In this document: positions 9,609 through 18,580 of the stretch, one piece after another
Position numbering within the stretch: position 1 is the first letter of the stretch
Layout: each line of letters opens with the position of its first letter
Assembly (NCBI GenBank): GCA_035765195.1
Contig: DASTYC010000040.1
Span: 310,001 to 374,000 of the forward strand
Origin: CALAED01 sp035765195
Lineage (GTDB): Bacteria; Actinomycetota; Actinomycetes; Streptosporangiales; Streptosporangiaceae
DNA length: 64,000 nucleotides
Reading direction: 5' to 3'
Position numbers and translations under genes: made by a program
The notes under the pieces: model-generated
What the model was told of the DNA's origin: nothing
The model's input: only the letters and a program-made list of their open reading frames with translations
Database searches by the model: none

Positions 9609-10388
9609 TCAGGCGCCGACCGCGTGCACACCGCCGTCGACGTGGACGATCTCTCCCGTGGTCGCGGGGAACCAGTCGGACAGCAACGCGACGCAGGCGC
9701 GCGCGGCCGGCTCGGGGTCGGCGACGTCCCAGCCGAGGGGGGCCAGCTCGGGCCACCGGGTGGTGAACTGCTCGAAGCCCGGGATGCTCTTGGCGGCCAT
9801 CGTCTTCAGCGGCCCGGCGGCGACGAGGTTGACCCGCACGCCCTCGGCGCCGAGGTAGCGCGCCAGGTAGCGCGAGCACGACTCCAGGCCCGCCTTGGCC
9901 ACGCCCATCCAGTCGTAGACCGGCCAGGCCTTGGTCGCGTCGAAGTCGAGGCCGACCACCGACCCGCCGCCCTTGAGCAGCGACCGGCACGCCATGGTGA
10001 GCGATTTGAGCGAGTAGGCCGAGATGTGCATCGCGGTCGCGACGTCGTCCCACGTCGTGTCGAGGAAGTTGCCGCCGAGCGCGGTCTGCGGCGCGAAGCC
10101 GATCGCGTGCACCACGCCGTCGAGGCCGTCGACGTGCTCGCCGACCCGCTCGGCCAGCGACGCCAGCTGGTCGTCGTCGGTGACGTCGAGCTCGAGCACC
10201 GGCGGCGGACCGCCGTCGGGGCCGGGCGGCAGGCGTTTGGCGATCCGCTCGACCAGGCTCATCCGGCCGAAACCGCTCACGATGACCGTGGCGCCCTCCT
10301 GCCGGGCGATCTTGGCGACGTGAAAGCCGATGGAGGCGTCGGTGAGCACGCCGGTGACCAGGACGCGCTTGCCGTCGAGGATGCCCAT
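9609..10388 (-). CDS. fabI: Enoyl-[ACP] reductase FabI/InhA type
   Basis: NADH-dependent last step of each fatty acid elongation cycle. 259 residues, an atypical short-chain dehydrogenase: the nucleotide loop is GVLTDASIG, and catalytic Tyr158 and Lys165 sit in YDWMGVAK, the same numbers as in M. tuberculosis InhA. The position equivalent to InhA Ser94 (HSIGF) is alanine here (HAIGF, Ala95). The ATG at 10388 directly abuts the fabG stop, so the two are translationally coupled. The FabG-then-InhA-type-FabI pair is the classic actinobacterial arrangement. Confidence 0.96.
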   Translation of the reverse strand: MGILDGKRVLVTGVLTDASIGFHVAKIARQEGATVIVSGFGRMSLVERIAKRLPPGPDGGPPPVLELDVTDDDQLASLAERVGEHVDGLDGVVHAIGFAPQTALGGNFLDTTWDDVATAMHISAYSLKSLTMACRSLLKGGGSVVGLDFDATKAWPVYDWMGVAKAGLESCSRYLARYLGAEGVRVNLVAAGPLKTMAAKSIPGFEQFTTRWPELAPLGWDVADPEPAARACVALLSDWFPATTGEIVHVDGGVHAVGA

Positions 10389-11093
10389 TCAGTGTCCCAT
10401 TCCCAGGCCGCCGTCGACCGGGATGACGGCGCCGGTGATGTAGGCGGCGTCATCACTGGCCATGAACCGCACGACCTTCGCGATCTCTGTCGGGTCGGCG
10501 ATGCGACCCAGCGGGATCTGCTTTTTGATCTCGGCCTGCCGCTCTTCGCTCAGCGCCGCCGTCATGTCGGTGTCCACGAAGCCGGGCGCGATGACGTTCG
10601 CCGTGATGCCGCGCGAACCGAGCTCGCGGGCGATCGAACGGGCCAGCCCGACGAGACCGGCCTTGGACGCCGCGTAGTTCGCCTGGCCGCCCGAGCCGAG
10701 CAGCCCGACCACGGAGGAGATGAAGATGATGCGTCCGCTGCGCATGCGCATCATGCCCTTGACCGCCCGCTTGGCGACCCGGAACGCGCCGGTGAGGTTG
10801 GTGTCGACCACCGTGCTGAAGTCGTCTTCGCTCATCAGGGCGACCAGCGTGTCCTTGGTCATGCCGGCGTTGGCGACGAGCACCTCGACCGGTCCCTGCT
10901 CCGCCTCGATCTTCGCCAGGGCCGCGTCGACGTCCGTCCACTTGGTGACATCGCAGCGCACCGCGAACAGGCCCTCGGGCGGCTCGCCGGAGCGGTAGGT
11001 CACGGCCACGGCGTCGCCGCCCGCGGCGAGCTCGCGGGCGATCGCGAGACCGATGCCGCGGTTGCCGCCGGTGACGAGGACGGAGCGGCTCAT
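10389..11093 (-). CDS. fabG: 3-oxoacyl-[ACP] reductase FabG (MabA type)
   Basis: NADPH-dependent reduction of beta-ketoacyl-ACP in type II fatty acid synthesis. It is a 234-residue short-chain dehydrogenase with the glycine-rich TGGNRGIGLAIA at 8-19. The catalytic Ser is in FISSVVGLLG and YxxxK is in ANYAASKAG. GGGAGGTG precedes the ATG. It is first gene of the two-gene fabG-fabI operon, with no gap to fabI, matching mabA-inhA order in mycobacteria. Confidence 0.96.
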   Translation of the reverse strand: MSRSVLVTGGNRGIGLAIARELAAGGDAVAVTYRSGEPPEGLFAVRCDVTKWTDVDAALAKIEAEQGPVEVLVANAGMTKDTLVALMSEDDFSTVVDTNLTGAFRVAKRAVKGMMRMRSGRIIFISSVVGLLGSGGQANYAASKAGLVGLARSIARELGSRGITANVIAPGFVDTDMTAALSEERQAEIKKQIPLGRIADPTEIAKVVRFMASDDAAYITGAVIPVDGGLGMGH

Positions 11094-11213
11094 GTGTCAC
11101 ACCTCCCAGCTGTGCCGATGGCACGCCACGCTATCGGGCTACCCGCCGGTATCGCCCGCATGTCCCCGCCAATCCAGGACGGCCCGCTTTGTAGAACACG
11201 GTAGGTTGCGACC

Positions 11214-12736
<1,523 letters not shown>

Positions 12737-12740
<4 letters not shown>

Positions 12741-14134
12741 CCGGGCCGCGGACGACGGCGCCACAGGAGACGGTGGAGCGGGCGCTGGCGCTGTCGCGGG
12801 CCGATGACTGCGTCGTCATCGCGACCGAGTCCAGCGACGCCAACCTGCGCTGGGCGGGCAACACGCTGACCACCAACGGCGTCACCCGGTCGCGGCGGCT
12901 CACCGTGATCGCGCTGCACGGCAAGGGCGGCGGCGTCGCCGCGGGCGTCGTGTCCAGGTCGGGGGTCGAACCCGCCCAGGTCGAGGAGGTCGTCCGGGCC
13001 GCCGAGCAGGTCGCGGCCGACAGCGACCCGGCCGAGGACGCGATGCCGCTCGTCGCCGACACCGCCGCCGGCGACTGGGGCGCCCCGCCGGCCGAGACCG
13101 GGATCGGGGTCTTCTCCGGATTCGCCCCCGCGCTGGGCGAGGCGTTCGCCGCGGCCGCCGCGGGCGGACGGAAGCTGTACGGCTTCGCGCACCACGCGAT
13201 GACCTCGACGTTCGTCGGGTCGTCCGCGGGGCTGCGGCTGCGCCACGACCAGCCCACCGGCAAGGTCGAGATCAACGCCAAGGCGGGCGACCTGTCCAGC
13301 TCGGCGTGGGCCGGGGTGAGCACCTCTGACTTCCGCGACGTGGACGTGCCCGGGCTGAGCGAAGAGCTGACCCGCCGCCTGGAGTGGGGCAGGCGACGCG
13401 TCGACCTGCCCGCCGGCCGCTACGAGACGCTGCTGCCGCCGGCAGCGGTCGCCGACCTGATGACCTACATGTACTGGACGGCGGGCGCCCGCGACGCCCA
13501 CGACGGCCACACGGTCTTCAGCCGGGCCGGCGGCGGCACCCGGGTGGGCGAGCAACTGGCCGATCTGCCGGTCCGGATCTACAGCGACCCCGCCGCGGCG
13601 GGCCTGGAGTGCGCGCCGTTCGTGATCGCGCCGGCCTCGGGCCGCAATTCCTCCGTCTTCGACAACGGGCTGCCGCTCGGCGCCACGGACTGGATCACCG
13701 ACGGCCGGCTGGCCGCGTTGCTGCAGACCCGCCAGTCCGCCGGCCTGACCGGCCTGCCGGTCACCCCGGCGATCGACAACCTCCTCATGGCGGGGCCGGA
13801 CGACGCGCCCTCGCTCGAGGAGATGGTCGCCCGCACCGGCCGCGGGCTGCTGCTCACCTGCCTGTGGTACATCCGCGAGGTGGACCCCCAGTCGCTGCTG
13901 CTGACCGGGCTCACCCGCGACGGCGTCTATCTCGTCGAGGGCGGCGAGGTGGTCGGCGAGGTGAACAACTTCAGGTTCAACGAGAGCCCGGTCGGCATCT
14001 TGTCGCGGCTGGCCGAAGTCGGCCGCGCCGAAAAGGTGCTCGGCAGGGAGTGGTCGGACTACTTCACGCGGACGGCGATGCCGCCGCTGCGGGTGCCCGA
14101 CTTCAACATGTCAACGGTCAGCCAGGCGTCCTGA
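12737..14134 (+). CDS. pmbA: PmbA/TldE family metallopeptidase (partner subunit)
   Basis: 465 residues. It is a TldE/PmbA homologue that lacks the HExxGH motif of its partner and completes the TldD-TldE heterodimer. Typical blocks are FDNGLPLGATDWITDGRL in the middle and VEGGEVVGEVNNFRFNESPV near the end. The ATG lies inside the tldD stop (ATGA overlap), so translation is coupled and the stoichiometry probably equal. A GC-rich hairpin follows immediately. No precursor peptide gene for a natural product is visible nearby, so a general proteolytic role is more likely. Confidence 0.92.
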
Positions 14135-14137
14135 GGC

Positions 14138-14166
14138 CCCCGCGCCCGGCACGCCCGGGCGCGGGG
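14138..14166 (+). terminator. GC-rich hairpin after pmbA
   Basis: A perfect 12-bp stem (14138-14149 with 14155-14166) and loop cacgc begin 3 bp after the pmbA stop. There is no T tract, as is common for actinobacterial terminators. Confidence 0.65.
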
Positions 14167-14180
14167 CGGGAACCCACACC

Positions 14181-14210
14181 CGGAACGCCCGGGAACGCCC
14201 GGGAACGCCC
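14181..14210. repeat. Three tandem 10-bp units (gggaacgccc type)
   Basis: The unit cggaacgccc or gggaacgccc occurs three times head to tail. It lies in the 233-bp spacer between pmbA and dodecin, which has no other visible gene and is dominated by C/G runs. It may extend the pmbA terminator region. Confidence 0.5.
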
Positions 14211-14367
14211 GCGCCGCGGCCCCTGGCGCCCCTGTGGCGGCCCTGTGGCCGCCCTCCGGCGCCGGGGGGCGGCCCGAGGTCTTCTCGGGCCCGCGCGGAG
14301 CGTCCCCGGCGTCTTGGGCGTCCTGAACGTCCCGGGCGCGTTCCCGGCCGATCCGCGCGGCGACGCG

Positions 14368-14580
14368 TCAGGCGTCCTCGAGGCGGAAGCCGACCTTCAG
14401 ACCGACCTGGTAGTGGGCCACTTCGCCATCGACGATCTGACCGCGGACCTCGGTGATTTCGAACCAATCGAGATGCCTGAGCGTCTCTGCCGCCCGCCTG
14501 ATGCCGTTGCGCACGGCGGTGTCGACGCTTTCGGGCGAGGTGCCGACAATCTCCGTCACGCGATATGTCCGGTCCGTCAC
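14368..14580 (-). CDS. Dodecin family flavin-binding protein
   Basis: A 70-residue protein with the dodecin fold (one helix on a three-stranded sheet). Family members assemble as hollow dodecamers that bind FMN or riboflavin and may buffer free flavins. The sequence has the usual YRVTEIVGTSPES opening, a helix carrying GIRRAAETL and the tryptophan of HLDWFEITEVRG that stacks on the flavin. GTG at 14580 is preceded by GGAGGGAG. It is divergent from DUF3099 with only about 40 bp between starts. Confidence 0.93.
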   Translation of the reverse strand: MTDRTYRVTEIVGTSPESVDTAVRNGIRRAAETLRHLDWFEITEVRGQIVDGEVAHYQVGLKVGFRLEDA

Positions 14581-14625
14581 GGCTCTCCCTCCAGATCCAA
14601 AGGAATTCAGCGTAACGTGGCCGAT

Positions 14626-15012
14626 GTGAGGGTCATTTCGCGAGGTCAGCGCAAGAGCCCGGTCTACCGGGTGACGGATGCGCCCCGGCCCATGTCGGAG
14701 GACATCAGGTACCGCCAGCGGCGATACCTGATCTCCATGGGCGTCCGCACCGCCTGCCTGCTGACGGCGATCTTCCTGGCCGGGCGGGGTCCGGTCTGGC
14801 TGATCGGCATCATGATCGCCGCCGCGGTCGTGCTGCCGTACATCAGCGTCGTCTTCGCCAATGGCGGGCGCGAGCCGGACGACACGCCTCGGCTCGAATC
14901 CTCTTCCGAACCACCCGCGGGAAGCGTGCCACCCGCCCCACACGTCGATGCCGACACGCATGGGACGAGCCACAAGCGGGTTTCCGGACACCCTTGGCAG
15001 ATCGGCTCGTGA
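14626..15012 (+). CDS. DUF3099 family two-helix membrane protein
   Basis: 128 residues. A soluble N-terminus (QRKSPVYRVTDAPRPMSEDI) carries the DUF3099 signature. It is followed by two membrane helices separated by GRGPVW (about residues 45-62 and 66-85), then an acidic, proline-rich, probably disordered tail. The function is unknown; the family is confined to actinobacteria. Starts at 14617 and 14626 (both GTG, same frame) are possible. Neither has a strong ribosome site, so the exact N-terminus is uncertain. Confidence 0.83.
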   Translation: MRVISRGQRKSPVYRVTDAPRPMSEDIRYRQRRYLISMGVRTACLLTAIFLAGRGPVWLIGIMIAAAVVLPYISVVFANGGREPDDTPRLESSSEPPAGSVPPAPHVDADTHGTSHKRVSGHPWQIGS

Positions 15013-15019
15013 CAATCTC

Positions 15020-15051
15020 TTGACTAACCTACGGGGGTTTCGGTGTACGAT
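15020..15051 (+). promoter_or_regulatory. Candidate promoter of the C-loop RNA
   Basis: TTGACT (15020-15025) and TACGAT (15046-15051) resemble -35 and -10 hexamers but are 20 bp apart, longer than usual. The spacer contains ACGGGGG (15031-15037), the exact complement of the CCCCCGT carried by all three downstream hairpin loops. Confidence 0.45.
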
Positions 15052-15058
15052 TTATACC

Positions 15059-15172
15059 GGCGCTCTGGTCCCCCGTCGGAGCGCCCGTGCCGGTGTTCCG
15101 GGCCCCCGTCGGAACACCGATGATGCGGCGCCGGGTGGATTGCCCCCGTATCCACCCGGCGTCGCCTTCTCT
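15059..15172 (+). ncRNA. Small RNA with three hairpins, each with an NNCCCCCGT loop (6C-RNA-like)
   Basis: Three stem-loops follow each other. Hairpin 1 is 15059-15067/15077-15085 (9 bp, one G-U, loop gtcccccgt). Hairpin 2 is 15091-15100/15110-15119 (10 bp perfect, loop ggcccccgt). Hairpin 3 is 15125-15140/15150-15165 (16 bp, one G-U, loop tgcccccgt), followed by cttcttt-like sequence that makes it a plausible terminator. Stems differ in sequence while the 9-nt loops share CCCCCGT, the mark of RNA-level selection. Actinobacterial 6C RNA has stem-loops with runs of six or more C in the loops, and such loops pair with G-rich ribosome sites. This one has five C and three hairpins, so it is a relative, a lineage variant or a separate family. 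No protein reading explains the region. Confidence 0.75.
15125..15172 (+). terminator. Third C-loop hairpin acting as intrinsic terminator
   Basis: A 16-bp stem closes the 9-nt C-rich loop and is followed by a pyrimidine/T-rich stretch at 15166-15174. This is the strongest hairpin of the three and the natural 3' end of the small RNA. Confidence 0.6.
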
Positions 15173-15499
15173 TTGGGACCCCCTCTCACCTGGCCGGTCA
15201 TGGCGATGACCTGTCCGTGAGCCGCGCCCGGCGCGGTGGATCGTCCCGTCCCCTCGGCCGTTCGCCGCCGCCGGCGACCGCCCGGCCACTCCCATCCACG
15301 CCCCATCCACGCCCCATCCACGCCCCCGCCACCGCCCGCCGGGCCCGAACCCGCGGCGCCGCCGTATGTCCTCCGGGCCACTGATGTATGTCTTCCGCCC
15401 GCTCGATTCGCGGCGCGTCCGCCGCGCACCCGTCTCCACGCGCCGCGGGGACGGCTCGTCCCGCCCCGCGGCCGGCCATGGACGCCTGTCCGAATACTC
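15173..15499. other. Non-coding stretch between the small RNA and the ArsR operator
   Basis: About 330 bp with no convincing gene on either strand; the long frames here are Pro/Arg-rich GC artefacts. It contains the 11-bp tandem repeat at 15291-15322 and is otherwise C-rich on the plus strand. Confidence 0.5.
15291..15322. repeat. Three tandem copies of an 11-bp unit (ccccatccacg)
   Basis: Copies lie at 15291-15300 (one base short), 15301-15311 and 15312-15322, about one helical turn apart. They sit roughly 180 bp upstream of the ArsR-type operator. Such phasing can indicate repeated protein binding, but nothing else supports that here. Confidence 0.6.
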
Positions 15500-15523
15500 C
15501 ATCAATCTGAATTGATGTATTGT
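15500..15523 (+). promoter_or_regulatory. ArsR-type operator and -10 box
   Basis: A perfect inverted repeat catcaat-ctga-attgatg (15500-15517) matches the ATCAA-N6-TTGAT form bound by ArsR/SmtB repressors. TATTGT (15518-15523) is a -10 box abutting it, 7 nt before the GTG of the ArsR fusion, so bound repressor would block polymerase. The mRNA should be leaderless and the gene autoregulated. Confidence 0.75.
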
Positions 15524-15530
15524 TCCGCGG

Positions 15531-16367
15531 GTGGGTACACGCACACGGCACGCGCCACCGCCGTTCGCGCGGATGGCGGCCGATCCGCTGCGGTGGCGGC
15601 TGCTGCGCGAGCTCGCGCGCAGCGACCGGCGCGTGCGGGAGCTGGTGGCGCTGGTCGGCCAGCCGCAAAACCTCGTCTCCTACCACCTGGGGCGGCTGCG
15701 CGCGAGCGGGCTGGTGGCGGCTCGGCGCAGCAGCTTCGACGGCCGCGACACCTACTACCATCTCGATCTTTCGCGCTGCGCCCAGTCGCTGGCGGCCGCG
15801 GGCGCCGCCCTGCATCCGGCCCTGCGTCCCGGGGGGCGCCTCGACCCCGCGTCCCCGCCCGCGCCCCCGCTCTCGGGGACCGGCCCGGCTCCGTACACCG
15901 TGCTGTTTCTGTGCACCGGCAACAGCGCCCGATCACAGGCGGCCGAGGCGTTCGTCCGGGCCCGCTCCGGCGGCCGGATCGAGGCCTTCAGCGCGGGCAC
16001 GCACCCCAAACCGCTGCACCCCGACACGGTGCGGGTGATGGCGGCGCGCGGCATAGACCTGACGGGGCACCGGCCCAAGCATCTCAGCGTGTTCGCCCAG
16101 CGGCGTTTCAGCTATGTGATCACCTTGTGCGACCGGGCCAGGGAGGCCTCCCCCGCCTTTCCCGGCCGGCCCACCCACATCCACTGGAGCCTTCCCGACC
16201 CCGCCGCCTCCCCCGGCGACGACGGCTATCCCCGGTTCGAGTCGATGGCGGCCGAGCTCGAGACCCGCATCGGGTTCTGGCAGGCCACCGTGGGCGCGGA
16301 CCCCGCGCACACGCACACGGATCTCGTGGCAGACACAGACGACCCATCGGACGAGGAGGAAGTGTGA
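15531..16367 (+). CDS. ArsR-family regulator fused to a low-molecular-weight phosphatase/arsenate reductase domain
   Basis: 278 residues. Residues 12-90 form a winged helix-turn-helix: FARMAADPLRWRLLREL, then a recognition helix in QPQNLVSYHLGRLRASG. Residues 118-265 form a low-molecular-weight tyrosine phosphatase domain with the CX5R loop CTGNSARS and a GTHPKPLHPDTVRVM block, the type used as arsenate reductase. The same polypeptide may sense and act on arsenic or a phosphate ester, but I see no CxC-type arsenite site in the regulator half. The upstream operator supports autoregulation. Its stop overlaps the ATG of the VOC gene, so the two are coupled. Confidence 0.88.
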   Translation: MGTRTRHAPPPFARMAADPLRWRLLRELARSDRRVRELVALVGQPQNLVSYHLGRLRASGLVAARRSSFDGRDTYYHLDLSRCAQSLAAAGAALHPALRPGGRLDPASPPAPPLSGTGPAPYTVLFLCTGNSARSQAAEAFVRARSGGRIEAFSAGTHPKPLHPDTVRVMAARGIDLTGHRPKHLSVFAQRRFSYVITLCDRAREASPAFPGRPTHIHWSLPDPAASPGDDGYPRFESMAAELETRIGFWQATVGADPAHTHTDLVADTDDPSDEEEV

Positions 16368-16768
16368 TGACCAGCCCACAGGACATGGTCAACGTTCGCT
16401 ACATGGTCGACGACGTGCAGGCGGCCGTCGACTTCTACACCGGCCATCTCGGCTTCGCGCTGTGCTCCAGCGCGGCGCCGGCGTTCGCCGACGTGACCCG
16501 CGGCAACCTGCGCCTGCTGCTGGCCGGGCCGAAGAGCTCGGCCGGCCGGCCGATGCCCGACGGGCGCACGCCCGAGCCGGGCGGGTGGAATCGGATCCAC
16601 CTCATCGTCCCCGACCTCACCGCGGAGGTCGCCCGGCTGCGCGCCGACGGCGTGCCCTTCCGCAACGACATCGTCACCGGCCCAGGCGGCAAACAGATCC
16701 TGGTCGAAGACCCCGCCGGCAACGTGGTCGAGCTGTTCGAACCCGCCGCCTCCCCGCCCGCCCGCTGA
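16367..16768 (+). CDS. VOC (glyoxalase/dioxygenase fold) family protein
   Basis: 133 residues with two beta-alpha-beta-beta-beta modules. The first begins NVRYMVDDVQAAVDFYTGHLGF and the second IHLIVPDLTAEVARLR, ending in LVEDPAGNVVELFEP with the metal-binding Glu. Many VOC genes follow arsR genes. However, the vicinal cysteines of the C-As lyase ArsI are missing (only one Cys, ALCSS), so an organoarsenical lyase is not supported. ATG overlaps the upstream stop (TGATG). It is a plausible resistance or detoxification enzyme controlled by the fused regulator; substrate unknown. Confidence 0.85.
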   Translation: MTSPQDMVNVRYMVDDVQAAVDFYTGHLGFALCSSAAPAFADVTRGNLRLLLAGPKSSAGRPMPDGRTPEPGGWNRIHLIVPDLTAEVARLRADGVPFRNDIVTGPGGKQILVEDPAGNVVELFEPAASPPAR

Positions 16769-17006
16769 GACCCGGCGAGACCCGGCGATTTCGGCGACCG
16801 CCGCGATCTTGCCGCGTGCGCGTCAATGCCGCACGCATCCGCAGTTGAACAGGCGCCGAGTTTTACGGCCGACATCGGCCACGGCGCCATACTGCAATGT
16901 GCGCACATAAATGCTTACGATGTGACCGGCTTGGCTTGATCCTTTGCTGTCTTTATAAAACAGGTCTAAGAGCCGGCCCGGTGCCCCCACGAAGGGATAA
17001 TTCCCC

Positions 17007-18509
17007 ATGTTAAGCTTTATGCGCGCACGAAGTCTCAATTTCCGAAAGTTGGCTGTCGCATTTTGCGCGATCGTGTCGCTCAGCCTGCTCGCGGTTCCGG
17101 CGGCGGCCGTCCCAAAGGACGAGCCGCCGCCGGTTTTCGATCTCGACAACGGCAATGCCGTGGCCCAGGTGGTCTTCCCCGCACTTCAGCAGGCCCAGGG
17201 CGCGACGATATCCGCAGACGGCTCCGACGTCACGCTCATCGTCGACCACGCCATGCTCCTGGAACTCGCCTGGTTCGACGCCATCGCACCGTTCCACGCC
17301 AAGGCGGTCGGCATCTTCTCCAATCTCGGCCGCCGGCCCTCGAGCGAGAACACCAACCGGAACAAGAACACCGCCGTCATTTATGCGTCCTATCGCATCT
17401 TGAACAAGCTCATTCCGGAGTTCTCGGCCGAGTGGCGCACCATGGTGAAATCCGCCGGCCTCGATCCCGACGACGGACAGGAGAACACCGATACCGCGAT
17501 CGGTCTCGGCAACCTCGCCGCCCGCCGCGCGCTCGAAGCGCGGAACAAGGACGGCATGAACAGGTTCGGCGACGAGGGGGGCGCCCGGTACAACGCGCAG
17601 CCCTACGCGGACTACACCGGTTACGTTCCGGTGAATACCGCTTACGCGCTTCGCAATCCGTCGCGGTGGCAGCCGAATATCCTTTCCAACAAGAACGGCA
17701 TCTTCACGGTGCAGCAGTTCGCCACCCCGCAGATGCGGCTCAACAAGCCGATCACCTATGACGACCCGAGCCGATTCGAGCTCGCCCCGCCGCGCGACAG
17801 CGACCATCGCCGCCTCGCCGCCTACCGGCGTCAGGCCGATGAGGTCCTCGCGGCCTCGGCCGGGTTGACCGACGCCCAAAAGATGACCGCCGAGATGTTC
17901 AACGACAAGTTCCTGTCCATCGGCTTCGCCGCCACCGGCACGGCGATCGGGCAAAAGGGCCTGGACATCGAGCAGACGGTGCACTTCGTCGCCACCATCG
18001 AGATCGCCATCTTCGACGTCACCATCGCGGTGTGGCATCAAAAGGCGCGTTACGACGCGGTACGGCCGTTCAGCGCGATCCGCTACCTGTACGGCGACAA
18101 GCGGCTGCGCGCCTGGGGCGGACCGGGCAAGGGCACGGTCGACGACATCACCGGCAAGGAGTGGCGCGGCTACCTCAACACCGCCAACCATCCCGAGTAC
18201 CCCTCGGGGTCGGCCGGACTCTGCCAGGCCTACGCGCAGGCGGCGCGACGCTTCTTCGGCACCGACGCGATCCAGATCGCGGTGCCCTTCCCGGCCGGTT
18301 CGTCGCGGGTCGAACCAGGGGTCACGCCGGCGCGCGACCTCACGTTGAGCTGGAGCACGTGGACCGATTTCGCCCGCGACTGCGGCATGAGCAGGCTCTG
18401 GGGCGGGGTGCACTTCCGGGCCTCGATCGAGTCGATGAACGGCTTCGCCCCCCAGTTCGGCGAACGCGCCCACGTCTTCGTCCAGCGGAAGCTCAACGGC
18501 GACCGGTGA
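17007..18509 (+). CDS. Secreted vanadium-dependent haloperoxidase-like protein (PAP2 superfamily)
   Basis: 500 residues. It has a Sec-type signal peptide (basic n-region, LAVAFCAIVSLSLLAVPAAA core, likely cleavage after AAA near residue 34), an N-terminal helical domain and a C-terminal acid-phosphatase/haloperoxidase domain. Vanadate-site motifs are KARYDAVRP (Lys and Arg), PEYPSGSAG and SRLWGGVHFRASIE (Arg and the His that would ligate vanadium). The usual PSGHA histidine is Ser in this protein, so classic halide-oxidising chemistry may be altered. The upstream 120 bp and first codons are clearly less GC-rich than the surroundings (for example ttataaaacag at 16950-16965), suggesting possible transfer or a strong promoter. 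It is monocistronic. Confidence 0.82.
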   Translation: MLSFMRARSLNFRKLAVAFCAIVSLSLLAVPAAAVPKDEPPPVFDLDNGNAVAQVVFPALQQAQGATISADGSDVTLIVDHAMLLELAWFDAIAPFHAKAVGIFSNLGRRPSSENTNRNKNTAVIYASYRILNKLIPEFSAEWRTMVKSAGLDPDDGQENTDTAIGLGNLAARRALEARNKDGMNRFGDEGGARYNAQPYADYTGYVPVNTAYALRNPSRWQPNILSNKNGIFTVQQFATPQMRLNKPITYDDPSRFELAPPRDSDHRRLAAYRRQADEVLAASAGLTDAQKMTAEMFNDKFLSIGFAATGTAIGQKGLDIEQTVHFVATIEIAIFDVTIAVWHQKARYDAVRPFSAIRYLYGDKRLRAWGGPGKGTVDDITGKEWRGYLNTANHPEYPSGSAGLCQAYAQAARRFFGTDAIQIAVPFPAGSSRVEPGVTPARDLTLSWSTWTDFARDCGMSRLWGGVHFRASIESMNGFAPQFGERAHVFVQRKLNGDR

Positions 18510-18580
18510 TCCGCGCGGCGGGGCCGTCGTGTCGCCCGATCCCCGCGGCGACCGGCGGCCCCACACGCGTCCGCCCGCCG

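Noticed and set aside
16367..16768. ArsI C-As lyase
   Set aside because: The VOC protein lacks the vicinal cysteine pair needed to bind trivalent organoarsenicals.
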